From UBA7957 sp965224675 (GTDB lineage Bacteria; Pseudomonadota; Gammaproteobacteria; Granulosicoccales; Granulosicoccaceae), in NCBI GenBank assembly GCA_965224675.1, contig CBDDAA010000004.1, positions 1,922,001-1,986,000 of the forward strand: a stretch of DNA of 64,000 bases, given 5' to 3'. Position numbers and translations under genes: made by a program. Shown piece after piece: positions 43,661-52,655 of the stretch (positions are counted from its first letter, which is position 1; each line of letters opens with the position of its first letter). The notes below the pieces were generated by a model that saw only the letters and a list, made by a program, of their open reading frames with translations, ran no database searches and had not been told where the DNA came from.

Positions 43661-44434
43661 CTAGGGCTTTTGGTCATTGCTACGTAATTGTAAAATTTGC
43701 GCGACAACCGACACTGCAATTTCCATAGGTGTTTTACCTTTTAGCCCAGCCAGGCCAATAGGTGCTGTAAGCTGGCTGATTTCCTCTTCAGTAAACCCCT
43801 TTCGTTTGAAGCGTGCTCGAAAACTTGTCGTTTTTGATTGAGATCCAATCAAGCCACAATAAAGGCTGTCACCGCGAGCGAGAATAGCTTCGCAAATTTC
43901 CTGATCGAGATCATGGTCATGTGTCATGACCAGATAGCAACTGTCGGCAGGGCATGCTTCCACAGCCTGTTCAGGCTGCTGCATCTGAACAGATCTGACA
44001 TTAATCGGCAGATCGTTATCAAAGCAGTCATCTCGCGAATCAATCCAGTGTACCTGACAATCTGTATCGCCAAGAATCTTAATTATTGCGCGTCCAACAT
44101 GACCTGCGCCAAACAGTATCACATTAAAATCACTGGCAGGAAAACATTCAAATAGTAACGTCACGTTACCACCACAACATTGCTGCAGATCTTGAGAGAG
44201 GTTAAATTGATGTGTCTGCGAACATCGCCTGTTTTCCTCGATTAGCTGGTAGGCGGTTTGTATTGCTTTATATTCAAGCTGTCCACCACCTATTGAGTCT
44301 TCGCTGGCGTTAACCGTTACGGCCATTTTGGCGTCGCTATCCCGTGGTGCCGAGCCTTCAGTATGCAATACGGTTACAAGAACGAATGACTGGTTAAGGC
44401 GCTGATAATTTGAGATTGCTTCAATCCAATTCAT
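43661..44434 (-). CDS. xdhC: Xanthine dehydrogenase accessory protein XdhC
   Basis: 257 aa from the ATG at 44434 (TTG two codons earlier is possible). The N-terminal XdhC/CoxI domain has VLHTEGSAPRDSDAKMAV and SIGGGQLEYKAIQTA; the C-terminal half is a Rossmann fold (VILFGAGHVGRAIIKIL, YLVMTHDHDLDQEICEAIL, YCGLIGSQSKTTSFRARF, APIGLAGLKGKTPMEIAVSVVAQIL). It sulfurates and inserts molybdopterin into xanthine dehydrogenase. It is encoded apart from xdhAB, on the far side of the lysR gene, but on the same strand. Confidence 0.92.
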   Translation of the reverse strand: MNWIEAISNYQRLNQSFVLVTVLHTEGSAPRDSDAKMAVTVNASEDSIGGGQLEYKAIQTAYQLIEENRRCSQTHQFNLSQDLQQCCGGNVTLLFECFPASDFNVILFGAGHVGRAIIKILGDTDCQVHWIDSRDDCFDNDLPINVRSVQMQQPEQAVEACPADSCYLVMTHDHDLDQEICEAILARGDSLYCGLIGSQSKTTSFRARFKRKGFTEEEISQLTAPIGLAGLKGKTPMEIAVSVVAQILQLRSNDQKP

Positions 44435-44900
44435 ACGCAAGAATTCACCGATGGATTCAAATTATTTTCGAGGATAATGGTGATGTTGTTTACTCGGTTG
44501 AATGAGTTGCCGCGGCAGTTACACCATTGAACCCATAGTAGCCGGGCATCTGCAGAATTCACGCTTCGTTTACTTCTCGCGCATCGTGTTATTTGCCCAG
44601 ATTGGTCATATTTCCTGTTTGTTTGTCAGCTAAATCAATCAGCTCCTGACTATTCAGGATAACTTTCAGGCTGTAAGTGTACATTGTTTGTCAAGCAGGC
44701 AGTTACTTGATTTCCTTTTTAGGAATCAGCTCAATGTGGTGACAGGGGTGACAGGGGTGACAGGGGTGACAGGGGTGACAGGGGTGACAGGGGTGACAGG
44801 GGTGACAGGGGTGACAGGGGTGACAGGGGTGACAGGGGTGACAGGGGTGACAACTAAACGTGTTTTTGGTGTAAAGTAGAAAAAAACTGGATCATCGGCA
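44435..44900. other. Intergenic stretch at the right edge of the insert, before the nucleoside permeases
   Basis: About 470 bp with no gene. The 9-bp tandem repeat at 44740-44852 fills its right part. The permease ATG at 44901 lacks a strong ribosome site. The left part shows nothing recognisable. Confidence 0.5.
44740..44852. repeat. Tandem repeat, 12.5 copies of a 9-bp unit
   Basis: TGACAGGGG is repeated twelve times without a mismatch (44740-44847) plus a final TGACA. It ends 48 bp before the first nucleoside permease ATG. The 9-bp period keeps both strands open as three-residue repeats (VTG on plus, VTP on minus), but those frames are a by-product of the repeat and not real genes. Copy number should vary by slippage. 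Confidence 0.97.
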
Positions 44901-46028
44901 ATGAAAAAAATCAATCAACCACTTCCGCTCTGGGCTGATATTGCGCTGATTCCATTGCTCAATATTTTTCTCGCATTGTTTGTCGCCGGTTTAATTATCT
45001 TATTGATTGGAGAAAACCCAATTGAGGCGTTGAAGATACTTATTGTTGGCTCGTTTGGCTATGATGAAGCCATTGGCTACACGTTATACTACACCACAAA
45101 CTTTATTTTTACAGGCTTGGCAGTCGCTGTGGCATTTCACGCCAATTTATTTAATATCGGCGGTGAGGGCCAGGCATATATGGGTGGCCTGGGTGTTGCC
45201 ATAGCACTTTTAACCTTGGATGCGTATTTACCGATTTGGTTGTTGGCGCCAATAGCGATTTTGGCAGCAGCTTTGTTTGGTACACTATGGGCCGCTATTC
45301 CCGCCTATTTGCAATCTTATCGTGGCAGCCATATTGTGATCACCACGATTATGTTTAACTTTATCGCAGCGAATCTAATGGTTTATCTGCTGGTTAACGT
45401 TTTCATAGTACCCGGCAGTATGTCTCCTGAGAGCCGTGTTTTTGCAGAAAATGCGCATTTGCCGTTTATGCATGAAATGCTCGCATGGATTGGCATCAAG
45501 TCGGCAAAGACGCCGTTAAATATGAGTATCTTTTTTGCTCTGATTTGTTGTGTATTTGTTTGGTTGTTTATCTGGCGCACACGCTGGGGATATGAACTGC
45601 GCACAGTGGGTCGCAGTGAATCTGCCGCCGCTTATGCAGGTATAAACGCAAAAAAAATTGTTATGCTGGCAATGGCTATCTCAGGTGCGCTGGCTGGACT
45701 GGTCGGTTTAAATGAAATAATGGGCGTACACCATAAACTGTTGCTGAACTTTGTCGCGGGTTATGGTTTTACCGGAATTGCAGTGGCACTGATGGGTCGT
45801 AATCATCCAATCGGTATTGTGTTGGCAAGCCTGTTGTTTGGCATATTGTATCAAGGCGGAGCAGAGTTGGCTTTTGAAATGCCAAGTATCAGCCGGGAGA
45901 TGATCGTGGTCATTCAGGGCCTTATCATATTATTCTGTGGCGCGCTAACCTATATGAGTAAACCGTGGCTGGAGAAGCTCTTCAATATGCTAAGACCAAT
46001 GCCCCAAACCACAGGACTTCGTAGCTGA
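44901..46028 (+). CDS. Nucleoside ABC transporter permease (YufP/NupP-like)
   Basis: 375 aa inner-membrane permease of the BPD_transp_2 (ribose/branched-chain) type, about ten TM helices. FHANLFNIGGEGQAYMGGLGVAIALL, SYRGSHIVITTIMFNFIAANLM and RTVGRSESAAAYAGINAKKIVMLAMAISGALAGLVGLNEIMG are the standard motifs of nucleoside permease 1. It partners the permease that follows 3 bp later, and with the ATPase and binding protein at 23909-26479 would complete an importer. Confidence 0.92.
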   Translation: MKKINQPLPLWADIALIPLLNIFLALFVAGLIILLIGENPIEALKILIVGSFGYDEAIGYTLYYTTNFIFTGLAVAVAFHANLFNIGGEGQAYMGGLGVAIALLTLDAYLPIWLLAPIAILAAALFGTLWAAIPAYLQSYRGSHIVITTIMFNFIAANLMVYLLVNVFIVPGSMSPESRVFAENAHLPFMHEMLAWIGIKSAKTPLNMSIFFALICCVFVWLFIWRTRWGYELRTVGRSESAAAYAGINAKKIVMLAMAISGALAGLVGLNEIMGVHHKLLLNFVAGYGFTGIAVALMGRNHPIGIVLASLLFGILYQGGAELAFEMPSISREMIVVIQGLIILFCGALTYMSKPWLEKLFNMLRPMPQTTGLRS

Positions 46029-46031
46029 ACA

Positions 46032-47006
46032 ATGGAAGAATGGGTTGCGATAATACTTTCCACTTTGGCGGCTACCATTCGAGTGTCCACACCGCTAATT
46101 CTTTGTGCAATGGCGGGTTTATTTTCCGAGCGATCCGGGGTGATTGATATCAGTCTGGAAGGTAAGTTACTGGCTGGCGCCTTTATCGCCGCAGTGGTGG
46201 CTTCAGTGACTGTTTCGCCATGGCTGGGCTTGCTTGCCGCTATATTACTTACAACAGTATTGGGTATTGTGCATGGTTTTGCATGCATTACCCACAAAGG
46301 CAATCAGGTTGTTAGCGGCGTGGCGATTAATATTTTAGTCTCAGGCTTAACGGTTGTGTTGGGCATTGCCTGGTTCCACCAGGGCGGGCAAACTCCGAAC
46401 CTGCCTGCCTCAGCGCGATTTTTACCGATTACTTTGCCAGGGGCGGAGTTGATCGGACAGATTCCCTGGCTTGGGTTGTTTTACAAAAAAGTCATCAGCG
46501 GCCATAATTTACTGGTATATATGGCCTTCGCCTCTGTATTTGTGACTTCCTGGATAATTTTTAAAACCCGCTTTGGACTGAGATTGCGAGCGGTAGGAGA
46601 AAATCCAAACGCTGTTGATACCGCCGGTATTTCGGTCACATTCCTGCGCTATAGGGCTGTTATGATTTGCGGTGCGCTATGCGGCATAGCCGGGGCTTAT
46701 TTATCGATAGCGCAGAATGCCGCTTTTGTTCGGGAGATGTCAGCAGGGCAGGGCTATATCGCACTGGCCGCCATGATCTTTGGCAAATGGCGTCCACTGC
46801 CAGCGATGGCTGCGTGTTTGATGTTCGGTTTTCTTGATGCCGTGGCAATTCGACTGCAAGGGGTGGTTGTGCCTGGGGTGGGTGAAGTGCCCGTTCAACT
46901 GATTCAGGCATTGCCTTATATTTTGACGGTTGTCCTTTTGGCAGGTTTTATCGGCAAGGCCATTGCACCCAGATCGATCGGTATTCCTTATGTGAAAGAG
47001 CGTTAG
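46032..47006 (+). CDS. Nucleoside ABC transporter permease (YufQ/NupQ-like)
   Basis: 324 aa, about nine TM helices, BPD_transp_2 family. LILCAMAGLFSERSGVIDISLEGKLLAGAF, ITHKGNQVVSGVAINILVSGL and RLRAVGENPNAVDTAGISVTFLRYRAVMICGALCGIAGAYLSI are the typical motifs of nucleoside permease 2. ATG 3 bp after the first permease; cdd follows 12 bp downstream, so import and salvage are cotranscribed. Confidence 0.92.
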   Translation: MEEWVAIILSTLAATIRVSTPLILCAMAGLFSERSGVIDISLEGKLLAGAFIAAVVASVTVSPWLGLLAAILLTTVLGIVHGFACITHKGNQVVSGVAINILVSGLTVVLGIAWFHQGGQTPNLPASARFLPITLPGAELIGQIPWLGLFYKKVISGHNLLVYMAFASVFVTSWIIFKTRFGLRLRAVGENPNAVDTAGISVTFLRYRAVMICGALCGIAGAYLSIAQNAAFVREMSAGQGYIALAAMIFGKWRPLPAMAACLMFGFLDAVAIRLQGVVVPGVGEVPVQLIQALPYILTVVLLAGFIGKAIAPRSIGIPYVKER

Positions 47007-47018
47007 TAATCAATACTT

Positions 47019-47411
47019 ATGGATAATAAATTATTTGAATTGGCAAGAGCTGCGATGCGTAATGCCTATGCACCCTATTCCAGATTTCAAGTGGGATCTG
47101 CAATCCGATCAGATACTGGAAAGTACTATAGTGGTGCCAACGTTGAAAATGCGGCTTATCCAGAGGGTATTTGTGCAGAGGCTGCGGCTATCGCTGCAAT
47201 GATTTGTGATGGAGAGCATCGTATTGCAGAGATTGTGGTGATGAATGATGGGGACGCACTTGCTACTCCATGTGGAGGTTGCCGGCAGAAGATCAGGGAA
47301 TTTTCTTCGTCAATCACCCAGGTGCATGTATGTAACAATAAAGATCCAAGCAAAACTTTTACGCTGAATCAATTGTTACCCGACTCCTTCGGGCCGGAGA
47401 ATCTTGAATGA
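47019..47411 (+). CDS. cdd: Cytidine deaminase
   Basis: 130 aa, the short tetrameric type. Zinc site: Cys and catalytic Glu in AAYPEGICAEAAAIAAM, and the two further cysteines in PCGGCRQKIREF. It converts cytidine and deoxycytidine to uridine and deoxyuridine. Overlaps punA by 4 bp in the nucleoside salvage operon. Confidence 0.95.
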   Translation: MDNKLFELARAAMRNAYAPYSRFQVGSAIRSDTGKYYSGANVENAAYPEGICAEAAAIAAMICDGEHRIAEIVVMNDGDALATPCGGCRQKIREFSSSITQVHVCNNKDPSKTFTLNQLLPDSFGPENLE

Positions 47412-48208
47412 GAAATGCCGCTGCGATTATTGCTCGTGAAACGGAAAACTTTACGCCCCGGATCGGCATTATTCTAGGTACAGGTCTTGGCGGATTTGCT
47501 GACAGTGTAAAGGATCAACAAGTGATCGGTTACGAGTGTTTGCCAGGGTTTCCCGAAGCCGGGGTAGCGGGTCATGCCGGTCGGTTGGTTCTGGGCCGTG
47601 TCGGCCAGCAAAAAGTGGCAGTTTGTCAGGGGCGGGCGCATTATTATGAAGCAGGCAATCCGGCGGCGATGAGTATTTTGATTCAAACCTTAAAAGCGGT
47701 AGGTTGTGAAACACTGATTCTGACCAATGCGGCGGGCAGTTTAATGGAAGCGGCGCAGCCTGGGTCAGTCATCATGATAAACGACCATATCAGTTTTACC
47801 GGGGTTTCGCCTTTATTTGCTGAATCAGGCAATAGCCGCTTTGTCGATTTGGTCGATGCTTACGATCCGGTTATTAGAAATCAACTGCATCAGATTGCCG
47901 ATGATATTCAGATTAAACTCCATGAAGGGGTCTATATGTGGTTTTGCGGGCCACACTTTGAAACCCCTGCTGAGATTCGAATGGCCCGGATTTTGGGTGC
48001 AGATTCAGTGGGTATGTCTACAGTCCCCGAAGTGATATTAGCACGACAAGCCGGTATGAAAGTCGCCGCATTATCAGTTATTACCAATATGGCTGCCGGC
48101 TTAAGTGAAATCCGCCTAAGTCACGAGCAAACATTGGCCAATGCAGACGAGGGGGCGGCAAAAATACTGAATCTGATTACTGAACTGTTGCAAAGAGAAT
48201 TGCCATGA
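47408..48208 (+). CDS. punA: Purine-nucleoside phosphorylase (trimeric PNP family)
   Basis: 266 aa. Phosphate-binding loop ILGTGLGGFAD, then GHAGRLVLGRVGQQKVAVCQGRAHYYEAG, LILTNAAGSL, and the purine-site region GVYMWFCGPHFETPAEIRM and SVGMSTVPEVILARQ with Glu and Asn (VITNMAAG) in their usual places. It splits inosine and guanosine to the base plus ribose-1-phosphate. Overlaps cdd and deoC by 4 bp each. Confidence 0.93.
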   Translation: MRNAAAIIARETENFTPRIGIILGTGLGGFADSVKDQQVIGYECLPGFPEAGVAGHAGRLVLGRVGQQKVAVCQGRAHYYEAGNPAAMSILIQTLKAVGCETLILTNAAGSLMEAAQPGSVIMINDHISFTGVSPLFAESGNSRFVDLVDAYDPVIRNQLHQIADDIQIKLHEGVYMWFCGPHFETPAEIRMARILGADSVGMSTVPEVILARQAGMKVAALSVITNMAAGLSEIRLSHEQTLANADEGAAKILNLITELLQRELP

Positions 48209-48972
48209 GCAAAGTTAAACAGATCGCCCAACGCGCATTGGGCCTGTTGGATCTGACCAGTCTTAACGATAATGATACAGAGGACGAAGTGCGTTCATTG
48301 TGTTCCAAGGCAGTAACGGCCCATGGCCCGGTCGCAGCAGTTTGTGTCTGGCCCCGGTTTGTATCACTAGCCGTTGATTGTCTAAAGGATACGCCGATAA
48401 AAGTAGCTGCCGTTGCCAATTTCCCCGATGGCGGTTCTGATATTGAACAAGCTGTTACCACTACCCGGTCCATTGTCGAATCAGGGGGCGATGAAGTCGA
48501 TGTGGTTTTCCCTTATCAACATTTTCTTAAGGGCGATATTGAGCTCGCTGGCCGGTTGCTGGAGGCTTGTAAAAAGGCGTGTGGTGATCAGTCACTATTG
48601 AAAGTCATTCTTGAAACAGGCTGTATGCCGGATACCAAGAGTATAAGGCAAGCCAGTGATCTCGCGCTCAATTGTGGTGCAGATTTTATCAAGACATCCA
48701 CCGGAAAGGTGCCAATTTCTGCAACACCAGAAGCGGCTGAGGTAATGCTGGAGGCGATTCGTGATCAAAAATCGAGTGCTGGATTTAAAGCCTCAGGTGG
48801 CATCAAGGACGTAGAGACGGCGGCAATTTACCTCGAATTGGCCGATGAAATTATGGGTCAGAGTTGGGTTAATGCCAATACATTTCGATTTGGAGCAAGC
48901 AGTGTGTTGAGTCATTTACTTGCGGTGTTGGAAGAAGAAGAGAATATATCGGTCTCCACATCCGGATACTAA
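48205..48972 (+). CDS. deoC: Deoxyribose-phosphate aldolase
   Basis: 255 aa TIM-barrel class I aldolase. VCVWPRFV, VANFPDGGSDIE, DEVDVVFPYQHFLKGD, LKVILETG, the Schiff-base lysine in GADFIKTSTGKVPISAT, and GFKASGGIKD with the second active-site lysine. It cleaves deoxyribose-5-phosphate to acetaldehyde and glyceraldehyde-3-phosphate. Starts inside the punA stop codon (ATGA). Confidence 0.95.
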   Translation: MSKVKQIAQRALGLLDLTSLNDNDTEDEVRSLCSKAVTAHGPVAAVCVWPRFVSLAVDCLKDTPIKVAAVANFPDGGSDIEQAVTTTRSIVESGGDEVDVVFPYQHFLKGDIELAGRLLEACKKACGDQSLLKVILETGCMPDTKSIRQASDLALNCGADFIKTSTGKVPISATPEAAEVMLEAIRDQKSSAGFKASGGIKDVETAAIYLELADEIMGQSWVNANTFRFGASSVLSHLLAVLEEEENISVSTSGY

Positions 48973-49100
48973 AGGTGCCCGCCTTCACCCTTAATGACGC
49001 CAATCTAAATTGCCCGTACTGTTAATATTTATGGGTTGAAGCGAATTGAGTGTTCTATTCAAGTATAAAAATTTAGTTAATCGAGGATGTTGGATCAAAC

Positions 49101-50426
49101 ATGTTGGCACAAGAAATTATCCGCAAGAAAAGAGATGGATATGAACTCCACGCTGATGAGATTGCCTTTTTTGTAAAAGGGATAACCGATAACTCGATTA
49201 GTGAGGGACAGATTGCCGCTTTTGCAATGGCAATTTATTTCCAGGGTATGGGTATGGATGAACGTATCGCATTAACCCTCGGCATGAAGAATTCCGGATA
49301 TGTGCTTAACTGGGAGGCAGAAGATTTATCAGGGCCGGTATTGGACAAACACTCAACCGGCGGCGTGGGTGATAAAGTCAGTTTGATACTCGGTCCAATA
49401 GTCGCCGCCTGTGGTGCATTTATCCCGATGATATCCGGGCGTGGATTAGGTCATACGGGAGGAACGCTTGACAAGTTCGAATCAATTCCCGGTTATAACC
49501 TAAGTCCTGATGAGAATACCTTTCGAAAAGTGGTTAGTGAAGTGGGGTGTGCGATTATCGGCCAAACGGGTAATCTGGCACCTGCCGATAAACGTTTTTA
49601 TGGCATACGTGATGTTACCGCAACAGTTGAGTCCATCGATCTGATAACCGCATCGATTCTGTCAAAAAAGTTGGCAGCAGGTTTGCAGGGTTTGGTGATG
49701 GATGTCAAATCAGGCAATGGCGCTTTCGCTGATAATTTACCAATGGCCCGTGAACTCGCGCAAAGTATTGTCAGTGTTGCTAACGGAGCAGGGGTTAAGA
49801 CAAGCGCGTTGATCACTGACATGGATCAGGTTTTAGGCCATCATATAGGCAATGCGGTGGAGATGCAGGAAGCCGTTGATTTTTTCCATCATCCACTAAA
49901 AAGAGAAACCCGATTACATCAAATTATTATTGATCTGGCGGCAGAGATGTTAAGCATAGGTGCATTGGTTGATTCAATTGAACAAGGGCGAATAAAGTCA
50001 CAAGAATCGCTTGATAATGGCCAAGCTGCCGAAGTTTTCTCGAAGATGATTGCTGCACTGGGAGGACCGATTGATTTTATAGAAAATAGTCATAAATACC
50101 TGCCCAGCGCAGCGTTAAAAATTGATGTTTTTCCCTCAACAGAGGGTATTATTAATAGTGTAGACACACGTGCGATAGGTATTGCAGTGGTTGAATTGGG
50201 GGGTGGCAGGCGCACAGCCACTGATACAATTGACCACGCAGTCGGGTTATGTGATTTTTGCGGAATTGGTGCGGTTGTTGGACCTACAATACCCGTAACA
50301 ACCATCCACGCTCGCAGCGAATCTGACGCACAAAAAGCGGCTGCATCCATATTAACCGCCATCGAAATTACTGATTGCTCAACGAAACCTGTGAGTTTAA
50401 CGATTATTGAACGGGTGGGTGTTTAA
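49101..50426 (+). CDS. deoA: Thymidine phosphorylase
   Basis: 441 aa. Family signature SGRGLGHTGGTLDKFESIPGYN, with VLDKHSTGGVGDKVSLILGPIVAACGA, DVTATVESIDLITASILSKKLAAGLQGLVMDVKSGNGAF. It splits thymidine and deoxyuridine to the base plus deoxyribose-1-phosphate. 128 bp after deoC; the gap may hold a second promoter. Confidence 0.95.
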   Translation: MLAQEIIRKKRDGYELHADEIAFFVKGITDNSISEGQIAAFAMAIYFQGMGMDERIALTLGMKNSGYVLNWEAEDLSGPVLDKHSTGGVGDKVSLILGPIVAACGAFIPMISGRGLGHTGGTLDKFESIPGYNLSPDENTFRKVVSEVGCAIIGQTGNLAPADKRFYGIRDVTATVESIDLITASILSKKLAAGLQGLVMDVKSGNGAFADNLPMARELAQSIVSVANGAGVKTSALITDMDQVLGHHIGNAVEMQEAVDFFHHPLKRETRLHQIIIDLAAEMLSIGALVDSIEQGRIKSQESLDNGQAAEVFSKMIAALGGPIDFIENSHKYLPSAALKIDVFPSTEGIINSVDTRAIGIAVVELGGGRRTATDTIDHAVGLCDFCGIGAVVGPTIPVTTIHARSESDAQKAAASILTAIEITDCSTKPVSLTIIERVGV

Positions 50427-50452
50427 GTGCCGAAAGGGAGAGATACAAAATC

Positions 50453-51673
50453 ATGAAACGTGCAATCATTTTGGTATTAGATTCATTAGGAATAGGTGCG
50501 AGTGATGATGCCGGAAATTATGGTGATGTGGGGACAGACACCTTGGGACATATTGCCAAAGCCTGTTCCGAAGGGCTGGCTGATTCGTCGGAGCGTTCTG
50601 GATTACTGACTCTGCCCAATTTGACAAAACTTGGTTTAGGCCATGCGGCGAAAGGCAGTACCGGAATCATACCCAAAGGATTGGAAGTATCTCAGAATTC
50701 AATAGAAGCAGCTTATGGGTATGCCGTAGAAATCAGCAAGGGTAAAGACACACCGAGTGGTCATTGGGAAATGGCTGGTTTGCCGGTTACTTTTGATTGG
50801 GGTTATTTTCCAAAGAATGAACCTTGTTTTCCAGAACAATTGATTAACGATTTAGTCTCTGAGGCAAGACTACCTGGAATCCTAGGTAATAAACATGCCT
50901 CCGGTACTGAAATTGTCAGCGAATTGGGTGAAGAGCATATCCGCAGCGGCAAGCCCATTTGCTACACCAGTGTGGATTCTGTTTTTCAGATTGCCGCGCA
51001 TGAGCAATATTTCGGATTGGAAAGGCTTTACCAAGTGTGTGAGATTGCCAAACAGCTGACACTGCCACTGGAAATAGGACGTGTTATTGCAAGACCTTTC
51101 ATTGGCGATAAAGCTGAAGATTTTAGGCGCACAGGTAATCGTCACGACTATACAACCTTGCCCCATGCCGACACTCTGCTGGATCGCGTTTGCGCTGTGG
51201 GTGGCGAAGTTATTTCAATCGGTAAAATTGCAGATATCTTTGCTAACAAGGGCATAAGCAAATCGATCAAAGCGAGCGGTAACATGGCGTTATTTGATGC
51301 AACATTAGAGGCTATAAAAACGGCTGAGGATAACGCCCTGATATTTGTGAATTTTGTTGATTTCGACAGCTTGTATGGACACCGAAGAGATTCGGCGGGT
51401 TATGCAAGGGCATTAGAGGCATTTGATAATCGATTACCTGAGTTAAACAGTCAGTTGCAGGAAGGAGATCTTGTCTTAATTACTGCGGATCATGGTTGCG
51501 ATCCCAGCTGGGTAGGAACTGATCACACACGCGAACATGTGCCAGTCTTGTTTTATGGTCCGAATATTTGCAAAAAATATCTCGGTCGGCGAGAGAGTTT
51601 TGCAGATATGGGACAAACGATTGCTCGGCATTTAGGTTTAAACCCCCTGGACTATGGAGTTGCTTGTCTGTGA
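50453..51673 (+). CDS. deoB: Phosphopentomutase
   Basis: 406 aa alkaline-phosphatase-superfamily enzyme. Metal ligands in the first strand (VLDSLGIGASDDA), a catalytic Thr in GKDTPSGHWEMAG, and the C-terminal cluster TADHGCDPSWVGTDHTREHVPVL. It interconverts (deoxy)ribose-1- and 5-phosphate, feeding DeoC. Last gene of the salvage operon; a terminator-like hairpin follows at 51760-51793. Confidence 0.95.
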   Translation: MKRAIILVLDSLGIGASDDAGNYGDVGTDTLGHIAKACSEGLADSSERSGLLTLPNLTKLGLGHAAKGSTGIIPKGLEVSQNSIEAAYGYAVEISKGKDTPSGHWEMAGLPVTFDWGYFPKNEPCFPEQLINDLVSEARLPGILGNKHASGTEIVSELGEEHIRSGKPICYTSVDSVFQIAAHEQYFGLERLYQVCEIAKQLTLPLEIGRVIARPFIGDKAEDFRRTGNRHDYTTLPHADTLLDRVCAVGGEVISIGKIADIFANKGISKSIKASGNMALFDATLEAIKTAEDNALIFVNFVDFDSLYGHRRDSAGYARALEAFDNRLPELNSQLQEGDLVLITADHGCDPSWVGTDHTREHVPVLFYGPNICKKYLGRRESFADMGQTIARHLGLNPLDYGVACL

Positions 51674-52151
51674 TCGGATTTTGCTAAAAATGATGATCCA
51701 CGTACCTCATACCTGTCTGATTTATCGCAGTATCCCATCCTTAGGCTTTATCCAACAAAAAGGTTATATCGCAGCTGTGCGTGATATAGCCTTATAAGTT
51801 AAATACCCCTGGTTATTAAGTGATTGATTTTATTAAAACAGACCTTCTTGTTTTGCCAAAGTACTTCCATCGAGTAACAATCGTCGCATTTTCTTTAAAG
51901 GTTACCAGTTGACCTGCGAACACGGTTTATAATGTGCGTAATGTCAGTGTAAACTACGCCATTTTATGCGACATAATAAGGAGAGCGGTGGCCGAAGGGA
52001 GTTCGCTAAAAACGGCGTCTCGGTGTTACAGCTTTTGCTAATGCAATGAGCATTACCTGCAAGCTGCGCCTTGAGTCGTCGCTGTTAGCTGTTTCTGAAT
52101 GCCGGGATATCACCGTTTTAGTAATATCTGGTTTAAGTTGGAGGCTTGTGC
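51674..52151. other. Intergenic region between deoB and nrdR
   Basis: 478 bp, no ORF of note. It holds the candidate deoB terminator (51760-51793) and an elongated hairpin at 52029-52066: outer arms CAGCTT/AAGCTG, inner arms TAATGC/GCATTA. A block near 51981-52030 (GGAGAGCGGTGGCCGAAGGG) looks structured but matches no riboswitch I can verify. TATAAT at 51928 may be a -10, with TTGACC only 13 bp upstream. Confidence 0.4.
51760..51793 (+). terminator. Hairpin downstream of deoB
   Basis: AAGGTTATATC pairs with GATATAGCCTT (one G-U), with a CGC/GCG extension inside. The tail TATAAGTT is only weakly U-rich, so termination could be partial. Confidence 0.45.
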
Positions 52152-52655
52152 ATGCGTTGCCCGTTTTGTGGTGCCACTGATTCAAAGGTTATAGATTCTC
52201 GTTTGTCTGGCGATGCCAGTCAGGTTCGCCGTCGGCGAGAATGTCTGGAGTGCAAAGAGCGCATCACAACCTATGAAACGGCGGAGCTTAATTTACCTCG
52301 TGTCATTAAGAGTCGGGGAAACCGCGAACCCTTTTCAGTGGAAAAATTAAATTCCAGTTTTCAAAAAGCACTGGAGAAGCGCCCTGCCAGTGTTGAATCA
52401 ATTGATGCGGCAGTGAGTCGGATTAAGCATCGTTGTCTGCGCAGAGGCGAACGTGAGCTAAAGTCCCGCCTGATAGGCGAGTGGGTAATGGAAGAGTTAC
52501 GGGCACTCGATCAAGTCGCTTATATTCGTTTCGCATCGGTTTATCGAAGTTTTGAGGATGCCAATGCTTTTAGAGAAGTGTTGGACATACTTGAAAGGGA
52601 ACCTACCCCTGAACAGGTAAAAAAACAGTTGCCGCTGTTGGACGATGAAGCATGA
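52152..52655 (+). CDS. nrdR: Transcriptional repressor NrdR
   Basis: 167 aa from the ATG at 52152 (GGAGG 7 bp upstream). Zinc ribbon C3-x2-C6 and C31-x2-C34 followed by RITTYE, then the ATP-cone (VIKSRGNREPFSVEKLNSSFQKALEKRP, QVAYIRFASVYRSFEDANAF). It represses ribonucleotide reductase genes according to dATP/ATP level. Slightly longer than the usual 150-160 aa. In most gammaproteobacteria ribD follows; here a 578-bp gap and another gene take that place. Confidence 0.96.
   Translation: MRCPFCGATDSKVIDSRLSGDASQVRRRRECLECKERITTYETAELNLPRVIKSRGNREPFSVEKLNSSFQKALEKRPASVESIDAAVSRIKHRCLRRGERELKSRLIGEWVMEELRALDQVAYIRFASVYRSFEDANAFREVLDILEREPTPEQVKKQLPLLDDEA

Noticed and set aside
44740..44852. Possible CRISPR array
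   Set aside because: Units are 9 bp and contiguous with no spacers, and no cas genes are present.
44688..44914. Open frames on both strands made of repeated VTG or VTP triplets
   Set aside because: A 9-bp tandem repeat keeps frames open automatically; no ribosome site, no other coding sign.
51980..52030. Glycine-riboswitch-like or tRNA-Ser-like block (GGAGAGCGGTGGCCGAAGGG)
   Set aside because: Only a few bases resemble either consensus; the conserved second half, the cloverleaf pairing and a glycine gene downstream are all missing.
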